This document shows positions 51,707 through 59,989 of a stretch of DNA of 64,000 nt, piece by piece (positions within the stretch are counted from its first letter, which is position 1; each line of letters begins with the position of its first letter). The stretch is from Archangium sp. (lineage in GTDB: Bacteria > Myxococcota > Myxococcia > Myxococcales > Myxococcaceae), in the NCBI GenBank assembly GCA_030695565.1, contig JAUYRZ010000106.1, positions 28,867 through 92,866 of the forward strand, given 5' to 3'. The notes under the pieces were generated by a model, which searched no databases, was not told the origin of the DNA, and worked only from the letters and a program-made list of their open reading frames with translations. Position numbers and translations under genes: made by a program.

Positions 51707-52297
51707 CTACTCCGCGATCAGATCCCGCACGGCACCGTAGTTCTGCTCGTGGATCGCCCCCACACGCACGCAGCGCACCATGCCTTTGGGATCCACCAGC
51801 ACGTGAATCGGGATCGACGCGGTGCTCGGAACGCCCAGTGAATCGAGGAACGACCCGAAGTCTTCTTCGGAGCGAATCCATCGAATGGGCCCGGGCAGGT
51901 TCTTCCCGCTCCACTCCTCGAGCGCGGGCTTTGCTTCAGGCTCGTCGATGCTCAGCAGCTCGAAGCTCAGCGGCAGGTTCTCCCGCGCAAACGCCTCGCG
52001 CCACCGGTTGAGCACGCCCATCTCGTCGACACACGGCTTGCACCACGTCGCCCACACGTTGACCCAGGTCCAGCCCTTCGACTTCGCGGGCTCTTTCCCG
52101 AACTCGCGCAGCGCCGCCGGTACGAAGCGCTTCGAGGTCTCGCCCGTCGCGGGGTAACTCGAGTCGCAGAACGCCTTCGCGCTCGCTGCCTGCGTGGTCT
52201 TCTTCACCGACGCGAAGCGAGAAGGTGGTGGACCTTCGGGTTTCTCGTCGCAGGCCACCAACAGCAGCGCCGCCAACAGCACAGGCTCAGATCGCAC
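51707..52297 (-). CDS. TlpA-like thioredoxin lipoprotein
   Basis: 196 residues from GTG 52297, chosen over the longer frame because it puts the lipoprotein signal first (SEPVLLAALLLVAC, lipobox Leu-Val-Ala-Cys). WVNVWATWCKPCVDEM holds the WCxPC redox motif of TlpA/ResA thioredoxins, and IPIHVLVDPKGMVR gives the cis-Pro region. It reduces or isomerises periplasmic thiols. It is last in an operon with an OmpA-like protein and a VKOR-DsbA fusion; its start overlaps the stop of the OmpA-like gene, so reductant could be passed between them. Confidence 0.85.
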   Translation of the reverse strand: MRSEPVLLAALLLVACDEKPEGPPPSRFASVKKTTQAASAKAFCDSSYPATGETSKRFVPAALREFGKEPAKSKGWTWVNVWATWCKPCVDEMGVLNRWREAFARENLPLSFELLSIDEPEAKPALEEWSGKNLPGPIRWIRSEEDFGSFLDSLGVPSTASIPIHVLVDPKGMVRCVRVGAIHEQNYGAVRDLIAE

Positions 52298-52973
52298 AGT
52301 CGATCCACGCGACGAAGGCGCTGCGGTTGATCTCCACCGCCGAACACTCGCCGGTGCGCGAGCGGTTCCACGTGCAGAACTCGTCACCCAACTGCGCGTA
52401 CTGCTCACCCAGCCACAACAACCCGACCTGGTTCTTCAGGTCTTCATCCTTGAACTTGCTCTGCAGGTGACCGAGCACACCCTTGGCGCGATCGCGGCTG
52501 AGCACCTCGTTCATGTCGGCGTTGCCATCGGTGCTGGCGCGCGAGACCACGAAGAAGAAGCTGGCGCCGCGTTGATCGCTCCACGCCTTCTCGATCGCGG
52601 CGGCTGCGTCGGGGTCGAGCTCGGTCTTGCTCGCGTCGAACTGAATGATGTGCGCGCGTTTGGAGAGCGGCTTGAACAGCGCGTTGAAGTCATCGCCCGA
52701 GAGCGCGGCGACCTTCTTCGCCTCCATCGGCTGGCAACCGCGGCCACCACCCCCTTCGATGAGCCCACAGGCGCCGGCCACGCGGCGGATGATCGCCTTG
52801 AGCTGGGGCGTGCAGTAGCTGTCGTCGGTCACGCTGGCGATCGCCACGTCCTTGCTGGCGGAGGCGGTCTCCTTGAGCCGGGTCTGCGCGGCGCTGGCCC
52901 ACGCGGCCACCAGGATGACGGGAATGGCCAGGCTCACGCCGAGCAGCGTCCACCGCTGTGCTTGTTCGTTCAT
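52287..52973 (-). CDS. Exported OmpA-like protein
   Basis: 228 residues. One N-terminal membrane helix (WTLLGVSLAIPVILVAAWAS) is followed by a Cys-rich region (YCTPQL, GACGL, GCQPME) and an OmpA-like segment (about 105-200, AHIIQFDASKTELDPDAAAAIEKAW and LSRDRAKGVLGHLQSKF). The Asp/Arg peptidoglycan-contact residues of OmpA domains are plausible at FDASKTEL and SRDRAKGV. The 4-nt overlap with the VKOR-DsbA gene upstream and 11-nt overlap with the TlpA-like gene downstream indicate a redox partner role with its Cys. Confidence 0.75.
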   Translation of the reverse strand: MNEQAQRWTLLGVSLAIPVILVAAWASAAQTRLKETASASKDVAIASVTDDSYCTPQLKAIIRRVAGACGLIEGGGGRGCQPMEAKKVAALSGDDFNALFKPLSKRAHIIQFDASKTELDPDAAAAIEKAWSDQRGASFFFVVSRASTDGNADMNEVLSRDRAKGVLGHLQSKFKDEDLKNQVGLLWLGEQYAQLGDEFCTWNRSRTGECSAVEINRSAFVAWIDCAI

Positions 52974-54394
52974 GGCTGGGTCTCCGGCGCTTCGGTGGTT
53001 TCGGGTTCTGCCGCGGGCTCAGGTTCCGAAGGCGGAGGCCTGGCCACCACCGTCTTCGGCGCAGGCGCGGGCGTGGGGGCGGAGATGACCGGCGCCGGCT
53101 TCGGAGGCGGTTTGATCAACGCGCGCGCCGCCTTGCCCTGCTTCGACAACATCTGCGTCAACGTGAACTCGAGCCCGAGATCGCTGTCTTCGTCGCACAT
53201 GCGCGAGTTGCCCACGAAGAGCTGGGGCGTCAGCACGGGGATGGCGTTGGCCACCGCCCAGCGCAGGCTCTTGGTCAGCTTGCTCTTCACGCCCGCGCTG
53301 CCCAGGCAGCCCTTCACGCCGGGGAAGGTCTGTTCGATCTTCGTGCGCAGCGCCTTCTCGTCTTTCCCGGCGAGCTCGCGCAGCTTCTCCTGGTTCTTGA
53401 AGGACCACCTGAGCACCTCCTGCGCGGCCTTCTCGTCCCTGCGGCCGCTCACCACGCCGCCTGCGCACAACATCGCCTCGCTCACCGCGCACGCCCCGGG
53501 GTGCAGCGCTTCGGTGACCATCCAGTTGCAGCTGGGATCGAGCGGGAACAACACCGCCTTCAATTTGAGCCGCTTGCGCAGACTGCTCGCACCGAGGCGC
53601 TCGTCGAACGCCTTGCAGGCCGGGCAGAGCGGATCGAGCACTTCGATGGCGGGTTCGCCGTCGCCAGAAGGCAGCGGCAACATCACCTCGTTGGGGTCTT
53701 CTCCGCTGACCAACGAGCCGCACCCGGCCAGCGAGGTCTTCTTGTCGGGCGTGGGCGTGACCACCAAATAGGTGATGCTCAGCACCGCCACGAACGCCAC
53801 GCCTTCACCGAACCAGAGCGCGAACTTTCCGGTCTGCGGGGTGTCGTCGGGCCGCGCGGGGTTCTTCAAGTGCGCCAGCAACGCGCCCACGAACACCAAC
53901 GCGCTCGAGACGTAGATGCCCATGCAGACCTTGCAGGTCTCGCCCACCTTGGCGACCGAGAGGTAGCCGTAGACGAGCGACATCAAGACCGGCAGCGCAG
54001 TGGCCGCGAGGAGAAAGGTGGTCTCGGCCCGCGACGGTTTGCCACGCCAGAGCAGCAGGCTCGCGCGGTAGACGAGAAAGGCGAAGGTGGCCAGGGCCCA
54101 GAGGCTCACCGGCACGCCGCCCCACACGCTCTCGCGAAAGAACGAGCTGTAGGGGCTCATCATCACGGCCTTGCAGCCGCTCTCGCCCAGCTCCTTGCCG
54201 GCCCCGGGAATGAAGGAGCAGTGCACCGAGTGCACCTGGCGATCGAGGTGCTGCATGAAGTCGCTGGTGCTGACCGCGGCGAAGACGCTGCCGAGCAGGG
54301 CGCCGAGCACGGCGACGATCAACGGGCCGCGCGTCGCGTGGGCGCCGTACGCCGGCTCGAGGTCGAGCGGCTGACTTTCGTCGGGTGGTTGCAT
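52970..54394 (-). CDS. Vitamin K epoxide reductase fused to DsbA-like domain
   Basis: 474 residues. Residues about 25-170 are a VKOR domain with four helices: loop Cys59 and Cys74 plus the active CKVC (154-157). Residues about 235-430 are a thioredoxin/DsbA-like domain with CPAC (LDPLCPACKAFDERL) and TPQLFVGN (cis-Pro). The tail is Pro/Glu-rich. In such fusions the VKOR half passes electrons from the thiol-oxidoreductase to quinone, making disulfides in the periplasm. It leads the operon OmpA-like, TlpA-like. Confidence 0.92.
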   Translation of the reverse strand: MQPPDESQPLDLEPAYGAHATRGPLIVAVLGALLGSVFAAVSTSDFMQHLDRQVHSVHCSFIPGAGKELGESGCKAVMMSPYSSFFRESVWGGVPVSLWALATFAFLVYRASLLLWRGKPSRAETTFLLAATALPVLMSLVYGYLSVAKVGETCKVCMGIYVSSALVFVGALLAHLKNPARPDDTPQTGKFALWFGEGVAFVAVLSITYLVVTPTPDKKTSLAGCGSLVSGEDPNEVMLPLPSGDGEPAIEVLDPLCPACKAFDERLGASSLRKRLKLKAVLFPLDPSCNWMVTEALHPGACAVSEAMLCAGGVVSGRRDEKAAQEVLRWSFKNQEKLRELAGKDEKALRTKIEQTFPGVKGCLGSAGVKSKLTKSLRWAVANAIPVLTPQLFVGNSRMCDEDSDLGLEFTLTQMLSKQGKAARALIKPPPKPAPVISAPTPAPAPKTVVARPPPSEPEPAAEPETTEAPETQP

Positions 54395-54496
54395 GGCCCC
54401 CTCGTACCACCGCCCGCTTCAGAAGCGGCTCCCGGCGACGTAAGCCACTGGAACCAAAGGGAGCACCTTTCTTCCAGGTTTGGCGAAAATGGCTCC

Positions 54497-54952
54497 ATGG
54501 CCATCAACTCCGTCACCCCTGGTTCAGCCCCGGTGGTTCGCAGTGCTGCCACTGATCATTCCGCCCCTGCCGCCAGCAAGACGCCCCCTGCGGCGACCCC
54601 CGGCTACGCCGAGGGCAGCTCGTACACCGCGAGCTCCAGCCAGGCCGCGACCGGTCAGAGCTGGGGCGCCGAAGAGAGCGCGAACACCAGCAAGGCCGTC
54701 GAGATTCTGGGGAAGGTCAGCGGCGGCGACGCGGCGAAGCTCAAGGGTCTGCTGAGCCAGGCTTCGATGACCCGTGACGAAGTCGTGGAGGCGTCGAACG
54801 CCCTCGACAAAATCGAAGGCCTGTCGCCCGAAGACCGCGCGGTGGTGGAGCGGTCGCTCGCGTACGGCGGCGCTCTGGCCAACTGCATGGCCTTCAGCAA
54901 GCTGCTGATGGAGAACATCATGGAAGACCTGAAGAAGACCCTGAAGCTCTGA
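54497..54952 (+). CDS. Hypothetical protein
   Basis: 151 residues from ATG 54497. The first 60 residues are Ala/Ser/Pro-rich and disordered-looking; residues about 65-150 are helical with the repeated theme EILGKVSGGDAAKLKGLLSQ and LSPEDRAVVERSLAYGGALANCM. There is no signal peptide. It resembles short secretion-associated or chaperone-like helical proteins, but no family can be named. The next gene begins 10 bp after its stop, so they are probably co-transcribed. Confidence 0.7.
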   Translation: MAINSVTPGSAPVVRSAATDHSAPAASKTPPAATPGYAEGSSYTASSSQAATGQSWGAEESANTSKAVEILGKVSGGDAAKLKGLLSQASMTRDEVVEASNALDKIEGLSPEDRAVVERSLAYGGALANCMAFSKLLMENIMEDLKKTLKL

Positions 54953-54962
54953 GGCCCCTTCG

Positions 54963-55325
54963 ATGCTCGAGCAGGACCTGAAGAAGCGGCTCCTCGAAGA
55001 CCCGGCGCTCGCCACCCTCGCGAAGGCGGTGGGCGCGACGAACGAGGCGATGGTGTCGCTGGTCGTTCACGCGGCGCTGCACCCCGAGGAGCCCCGGCTT
55101 GAAGTGCGCCTCAAGCCCGTGCCCGGCCGCGAAGAGCCGGTGACCCCTGCGATGCTGGCCACCGTGGTGCAAAAGGCCATCGACACCGTGCGCACGAAAG
55201 ACCCGGCCTTCTTCGCGTCGGTGCAAAAGCAGCAGGTCAAGGTGACCAACCCCGGTGATCAGCGCACCGTCGATCTCGACTTGAAGGCCGACCTCGCCAA
55301 GATGCTGCGCTCGGGGCGTCGCTGA
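54963..55325 (+). CDS. Small hypothetical protein
   Basis: 120 residues with mixed helix and strand (MLEQDLKKRLLEDPALATLAKAVGA, LVVHAALHPEEPRLEVRLKPV), no signal and no Cys. No family recognised. It ends 7 bp before the break point of the truncated histidine kinase on the other strand, so its own C-terminus may also have been affected by that rearrangement, although the length gives no sign of it. Confidence 0.7.
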   Translation: MLEQDLKKRLLEDPALATLAKAVGATNEAMVSLVVHAALHPEEPRLEVRLKPVPGREEPVTPAMLATVVQKAIDTVRTKDPAFFASVQKQQVKVTNPGDQRTVDLDLKADLAKMLRSGRR

Positions 55326-55331
55326 TCAGAA

Positions 55332-55932
55332 GCGGGCGGTTGTTGAAGTCGTGAGCGATGCCGCCTGCGAGCCGGCCGATGGACTCCAACCGGTCGCTCG
55401 AAGCGAGCTGGGCGGAGAGCTGCTCCAGCTCGGCCCGCCGCTCGAGTTCCACCCGCTGGCGGAAGACGGCCATCCCCACCGCGGCCGAGCTGGCCAGCGC
55501 GACATACATCGCGATCAGGGTGCCCCGCTCAGCGGGGATGGCGTCGGCCCGGCCCAGCACCACCAAGACCACGCCCAGCAGGCTGAGACCGGCCAGCGCG
55601 AACGCGGCTCGAAACCTCAGCAGCGTGCCGCCGAGAGTGGCCGAGAGGGGAAGCAGCGCGTACCAGATGGGCCCCTCGGGGCGCGCCGCACCCTCCAGCA
55701 CGTTGATCCAGACGAACTCGAAGCAGAGCAGGAAGGCGGCCAGCCGATGGAAGCGGCTGCGGTTGAGCGCGAAGACCAGCAAGAGGCTCAGCACCGCGAG
55801 GGTTGCGATCGGCAGGTCCTTGACGGCCAGCGCGGGCTCCAAGACCAGCCGTCCCAACACCGCCAGCACGACGATGGAGACGAGGGCGAGCACGAGACCC
55901 CCGACCAGCTGACTGGAGCGACGGTCCCCCAC
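55332..55932 (-). pseudogene. Truncated histidine kinase (ends at H-box)
   Basis: From GTG 55932 the frame encodes six predicted membrane helices (SQLVGGLVLALVSIVVLAVLGRLV, then others), a coiled coil (VELERRAELEQLSAQLASS) and the start of a HisKA domain, RLESIGRLAGGIAHDFNN. Homology stops abruptly after the phospho-acceptor His-Asp-Phe-Asn-Asn. The frame then runs 95 bp antisense into the small gene at 54963. The catalytic HATPase half is missing, so this is a remnant of a deletion, not a functional kinase. Confidence 0.7.
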
Positions 55933-56078
55933 ATCGGTGATGTCAGGGTTCCCGAGCAAGATTGCGTTCTTATCGTTGAGAGCCTCACCGAGCCACTTCT
56001 GCACGCAGAACGAAAACGCCTGGCTTGATCGACGATCAACGGGCCGCTCACGCTCGTTCGCAGCTGAAGTACGATTCG

Positions 56079-56819
56079 GTGGTGAACCCAGAGGCACCAC
56101 GGGCGCCCAACGCCTCATCACCGCAGCCGGAAGCGGCAGCACCCGCGCCCGTCGTGGGTCTGCGTTGGCTCAGGTTGCTTCTCCTCGACACCTCTTCGGG
56201 AGACGTGTTCGTCGAGCTCGCGACCGATGGCGCGATCGTCTTCGAGCGCACCGAGACGCGCGTGAAGCAGAAGAAGCTGAGCTCTCCTGAAGCGGCCAGG
56301 CGCAGCCTCGAGCTGCGGGTGCGCGCGCTGAAGAAGCTCGGCTACCTCGACGATGGCGTGGTGACGGCGCCGAAACCGGCGATGGGGTCCCTCTCCCCGC
56401 GCGCCCAGCAGGCCGAAGAAGGCCGACTTCTCTTCGACGAGCGCGTGCCCCCCTTCGTGGCTGCGTGGGAAGCGCAGGGCTTCGACTTCACGCGCTCGTT
56501 CGCCGAAGAGGGGCGCGCCTCGAAGCGCACCGCGCACGAGCTGGTGACGATGTGTCTGTCATTGGCGAGCACTTCCTTTCACGTGCAATTCTCTCGGCAG
56601 CAAGGCTGGGTGGATCCCGAACATGGCGGCCGCAATCGGCCCTTTGGTGTCTCGCGTTTCGACCTCGCCGGCTTCTATCGATGCCCGGCGCGGGTCGCGG
56701 CCATCGCGCGGGAGAAGCTGCGCGGCCGGCTGCGGCAAGACGATGGCTCGGCGGAGCCAGATCCCACCTGGGACTGGGGTGGCGATGAGGTGCTGGTCAG
56801 GTTGGGGCTGAATCGGTGA
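56079..56819 (+). CDS. Hypothetical protein with possible WGR-like N-terminus
   Basis: 246 residues from GTG 56079 (GTG 56082 also possible). The segment LRLLLLDTSSGDVFVELATDGAIVFERTETRVKQKKLSSPEAARRSLELRVRALKKLGY has the strand-strand-helix pattern of WGR domains, but the W-G-R residues themselves are not clear. The C-terminal part (FDFTRSFAEEGRASKRTAHELVTMCLSL) is helical. No export signal. It is separated by 22 bp from the LytM-like gene downstream. Confidence 0.65.
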   Translation: MVNPEAPRAPNASSPQPEAAAPAPVVGLRWLRLLLLDTSSGDVFVELATDGAIVFERTETRVKQKKLSSPEAARRSLELRVRALKKLGYLDDGVVTAPKPAMGSLSPRAQQAEEGRLLFDERVPPFVAAWEAQGFDFTRSFAEEGRASKRTAHELVTMCLSLASTSFHVQFSRQQGWVDPEHGGRNRPFGVSRFDLAGFYRCPARVAAIAREKLRGRLRQDDGSAEPDPTWDWGGDEVLVRLGLNR

Positions 56820-56841
56820 CGAGGTTCTCCGTCAGAGCGCC

Positions 56842-58110
56842 GTGCACCGCGCTCTGGCCCTGCTCCTCCTCGTCCTGTCGAGTGGTTGCGCAGCGACTCG
56901 CGGCCACTTGATCGACGGGCCGGCCACGCTGACGAAAGAAGCCACGCCCACCTGCGCCGACGTGGTGATTCGGCGCGACGCGCTCGCCTCACGCTGGGGC
57001 GAGTTTCTGCGGGTGCGGCTCGACGAGACGAGCGCGGTCATCGTGGGCCAGGCCAGGCTGAAGGTGGGCGGAAAGGTCGAGAAGGAGAAGGCGTTCTTCG
57101 TCTCGGGCAAGGACCTCGTGCTCGAGCTGCGCTGGGCGAACGAGAAGGTGGAGGTCGCTTCAGCGCTCCCGCGTGGCACGCAGCTCGAGCTCTCTTTGCG
57201 CGATCTCACGGCCGCGGCGGGGCGCTGCGAGAACGTGCGCTTCATCGTGGAACAGGGCACCGTCGTCCCCGACATCGAAGAGTCCGCGTGGATCGCCCAG
57301 CGCACCACCGTTCATCCCGAGCGGAGTCCGACCGTCAATCCCGAACGGAGTCGAGGGAAAGAGAACGACTGGCTCGCCTGGGTGGGAAAGAACGCCGACT
57401 TCGACACCGGTGAATGGAAGCCCTGGCCGCTCGCTTCGAAGCTGGTGGCGCCGCGCGTGGGCACCCCGCTCTCGAAAGGCATCTGGCTCGCGTTGAGCAC
57501 GCAGCCCGAGACGGCACGACGGCACGCGAACGCGCTCGCGAGGAAGTACGCGCTCCCCGCGCCCGATTCGCCGGAGCAGCTGTCGGCGCTGGTCGATCGA
57601 GTTCGCTCGCTGAGCCGAACTGACGGCGACGCGGTGCACGCGCTCTTCGGCGGTCAAAACGAAGCGACCGACCTGGCGCTCGCACTCTCCACCGCTTTCA
57701 CGCTCGCCTGGCCGGTGCCCGATCTCACCGAGGTGACCTCGCCCTTTGGGATGAGGAACCATCCCATCCTCAAGGGTGAGCGGCTGCACACGGGCATCGA
57801 TCTCTCCGTGCCGGAGGGTACGCCGATCATCGCTGCGGGGCCCGGGGTCGTGCTTCGCATTGGGGAGACCAGGGTGAACGGGCGCTTTCTGATCATCGAT
57901 CACGGTCACGGCGTGACGACTGCGTACCTCCACAACGCGAAGGTGTTGGTGAGCGAAGGTCAGCGCGTCACCGCGGGCACCTTCGTGTCGCTCTCGGGAA
58001 ACACCGGGCGCAGCACCGGGCCGCATCTTCACTACCAGCTCGAGCTCTCGCAGCAGCCGGTCGATCCGCTCTTCTTCCGTGCGGCGCCCAGGTCACTGGC
58101 GCACAAGTGA
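56842..58110 (+). CDS. LytM-type (M23) peptidase lipoprotein
   Basis: 422 residues from GTG 56842. A lipoprotein signal (ALALLLLVLSSGC) leads to a beta-rich N-terminal part (about 25-130). At residues 157-171 the sequence HPERSPTVNPERSRG is an in-frame copy of a nucleotide repeat. The C-terminal M23 domain has VTSPFGMRNHPIL, RLHTGIDL (first zinc ligand His and Asp), and GPHLHYQLEL (second His pair) with FLIIDHGHGVTTAYLHNAKV. It probably cleaves peptidoglycan cross-bridges or activates amidases at the outer membrane. Confidence 0.9.
   Translation: MHRALALLLLVLSSGCAATRGHLIDGPATLTKEATPTCADVVIRRDALASRWGEFLRVRLDETSAVIVGQARLKVGGKVEKEKAFFVSGKDLVLELRWANEKVEVASALPRGTQLELSLRDLTAAAGRCENVRFIVEQGTVVPDIEESAWIAQRTTVHPERSPTVNPERSRGKENDWLAWVGKNADFDTGEWKPWPLASKLVAPRVGTPLSKGIWLALSTQPETARRHANALARKYALPAPDSPEQLSALVDRVRSLSRTDGDAVHALFGGQNEATDLALALSTAFTLAWPVPDLTEVTSPFGMRNHPILKGERLHTGIDLSVPEGTPIIAAGPGVVLRIGETRVNGRFLIIDHGHGVTTAYLHNAKVLVSEGQRVTAGTFVSLSGNTGRSTGPHLHYQLELSQQPVDPLFFRAAPRSLAHK
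57313..57360. repeat. Dispersed repeat inside the LytM gene
   Basis: Two units, ATCCCGAGCGGAGT (57314-57327) and ATCCCGAACGGAGT (57338-57351), 10 bp apart, the second followed by CGAGGGAAA. The GGAGTCGAG word also occurs in the hairpin at 3558-3587. The element keeps the reading frame and is translated, which suggests an insertion tolerated in a linker of the peptidase. Confidence 0.6.
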
Positions 58111-58142
58111 CGACTGGGTCGAACGCGCTCGCATCGAGAGGC

Positions 58143-58754
58143 TCAGGTCGGTTTCTTCGCCTCGAGGCGAATGGGGATCAGCAGATCGGCCTCCTCGGTG
58201 AGGGGCGGCAGCTTGAGCCGACGGAGCTGCGCCACGATGCACGCGCCCACCGCCGCGTCGCGCCGCGAGGCCTCTTCGATGCGCACGTTGCTGACGCTCC
58301 CGTCGGCAGAGAGGCTCAGCGAGACCATCACGAAGCCGTCGAAGGCCGCCTGCTTCTTGAGCTCCTGCTCGTAGCAGTGCTCGAACGCCGCCCTCTTGTG
58401 GCGGAGCACCAGGCGAATCGCGTCTTCCGGAGCGATCAGCGTGCTGGGCTCGGCCTTCACCACCACGCGCCTGGCGCGCTTCCGGCGGACCGCCTGCGCA
58501 GGCTCTGGCTCGGTGTCCTGCTCGGCCGTGGGCTCCAGCAGCTCCCACACCTGCCACGCGTCGAGCGCATCGAGCGGCTGGCGCTGTGCGAGCTCGATGT
58601 CAGCGAGGGTCAGAGGCGCGACGAAGTCGGTCACCTGAAGGTCCCTCAGGCTCAACAGGTCACGAGTCTCCTGGGCCGCGTCCCACGCCAGCTCGAAGGA
58701 GAGCGCGGTGCAGACGACGAGCACTCCGAGCATCAGCGTTCTGATCACTCGCAT
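58143..58754 (-). CDS. AgmX/TonB-type C-terminal domain protein
   Basis: 203 residues. One N-terminal membrane helix (TLMLGVLVVCTALSFEL) is followed by a Pro/Glu-rich spacer (about 70-100) and a C-terminal domain: IRLVLRHKRAAFEHCYEQELKKQAAFDGFVMVSLSLSADGSVSNVRIEEASRRDAAVGACIVAQLRRLKLPP. This matches the AgmX/PglI and TonB-C type domains of myxobacteria, known from gliding and envelope-energising proteins. The spacing of two Cys (HCYE, GACI) is typical of the group. It is monocistronic and convergent with the LytM gene. Confidence 0.85.
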   Translation of the reverse strand: MRVIRTLMLGVLVVCTALSFELAWDAAQETRDLLSLRDLQVTDFVAPLTLADIELAQRQPLDALDAWQVWELLEPTAEQDTEPEPAQAVRRKRARRVVVKAEPSTLIAPEDAIRLVLRHKRAAFEHCYEQELKKQAAFDGFVMVSLSLSADGSVSNVRIEEASRRDAAVGACIVAQLRRLKLPPLTEEADLLIPIRLEAKKPT

Positions 58755-58939
58755 GGAGCCGATCCGTCCACGGCGCGTGCCAGCCCGTCAGGTCTGATCC
58801 AAGGGCCTTGCGAGCGCCCGTGGAGGTCGCTCGCAACGATCGAGTCAGCGATCACCCAGGGGGCGCTGGTGGCCGACATCGTTCCGCCGAAGCAGCGACG
58901 AGGCCGTGACGCGGACTTTCCCGAGTAAGGTGCGCGCTC

Positions 58940-59839
58940 ATGCGTTCTCTCGATACTCTCGAAGCCGTCGCCGCAGGTCAGCTCTCTCCCTCAGAAGGCG
59001 CAGTGCGTCTCGGCATCTCTGAGGAGTCACTGCACCGGAAGCTCGAGGTGCTCGAGCTGGCGCGCGCGCTGTCGCAACGAGACGCCCGCGTCGCGAAGGC
59101 CGGTCGCGTGCGCTCGGTGGTCGCGGCGTTGGTGGTGCTCACGCTCTCGAGCACGGTGTGGCTGACGCGCAACGCATGGGCGGCGACGTGTACCCAGACG
59201 CTGCCGGCGCCGATGGTCACCTTCTGTCCCGACAACCCGGCGCTCGCCAGTCAGGTGAACGGCAACTTCCAGCAGCTCGCGACGTGGGTCGCCGCCAAGA
59301 CCGGCACCATCACCGACGCCAACCTCACGGCGCAGGCGGTGACGGCGCAGAGCGTGACCAGCGTCGGTGCGGTGCGCGCGATGGCCGTCAACGGGACGTC
59401 GGGCTTGAACCTCACGTGGAACAAGTCGGGCGGCAACGGCGAGACCGACTTCCAGAACTTCCCCGGCAGCGGCGCGGGCGGCTTCGCGTTCTTCAACAAC
59501 AACACGCAGCTCGGCTCGCTCGACGCTTCGGGCAACCTGACCATCAACGGAAGCCTCACCATCGGAAGCAACGGCACGATGGGCACTTCCACCAACTCAC
59601 GCCGACCGGTGTTCACGGCATCGGCCAACTGCGCCAGCGGCACCTGCACCGTCAACTGCGCCCCTGGCGTGGTGAAGCTTGCGCTCGGCTTTCACGGCGC
59701 GAACTACAACTCCCTCGTCTCGCAGAGCGCCTGGGCTTGCGGCACGGCCATCGCGTGGCTGGGTCAGTGCATCGGCGGGCAGTCCTGCACGGTCAGCACG
59801 TCATGCACGTCGTCGGCGGTCTACGCCGAGTGCTGGTAG
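58940..59839 (+). CDS. Membrane-anchored protein with HTH-like N-terminus and fibre-like domain
   Basis: 299 residues. Residues 1-50 look like a small helix-turn-helix (LDTLEAVAAGQLSPSEGAVRLGISEESLHRKLEVLELA). A membrane helix follows (about 60-80, SVVAALVVLTLSSTVWL), then a beta-rich extracytoplasmic region: CPDNPALASQVNGNFQQL, then repeats of short strands (GSLDASGNLTINGSLTIGSNGTMG) like phage tail-fibre or adhesin stalks, and a Cys-rich end. A DNA-binding head with an envelope-exposed tail would be unusual; the HTH resemblance is tentative. Confidence 0.7.
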   Translation: MRSLDTLEAVAAGQLSPSEGAVRLGISEESLHRKLEVLELARALSQRDARVAKAGRVRSVVAALVVLTLSSTVWLTRNAWAATCTQTLPAPMVTFCPDNPALASQVNGNFQQLATWVAAKTGTITDANLTAQAVTAQSVTSVGAVRAMAVNGTSGLNLTWNKSGGNGETDFQNFPGSGAGGFAFFNNNTQLGSLDASGNLTINGSLTIGSNGTMGTSTNSRRPVFTASANCASGTCTVNCAPGVVKLALGFHGANYNSLVSQSAWACGTAIAWLGQCIGGQSCTVSTSCTSSAVYAECW

Positions 59840-59989
59840 CGCCTGCTTCCACACGCACCGCGAGCCGTCGCGCGGGCTGATTTCGCTCCGGGGCGCGCGA
59901 CACCGGCGGAGGCGCACCGGACCACTGAGTCAGGTTGCCGTTCTCGCCGCGCGGCGTGGTGCATGACGGACACCAGCCCCGACCCCTTC

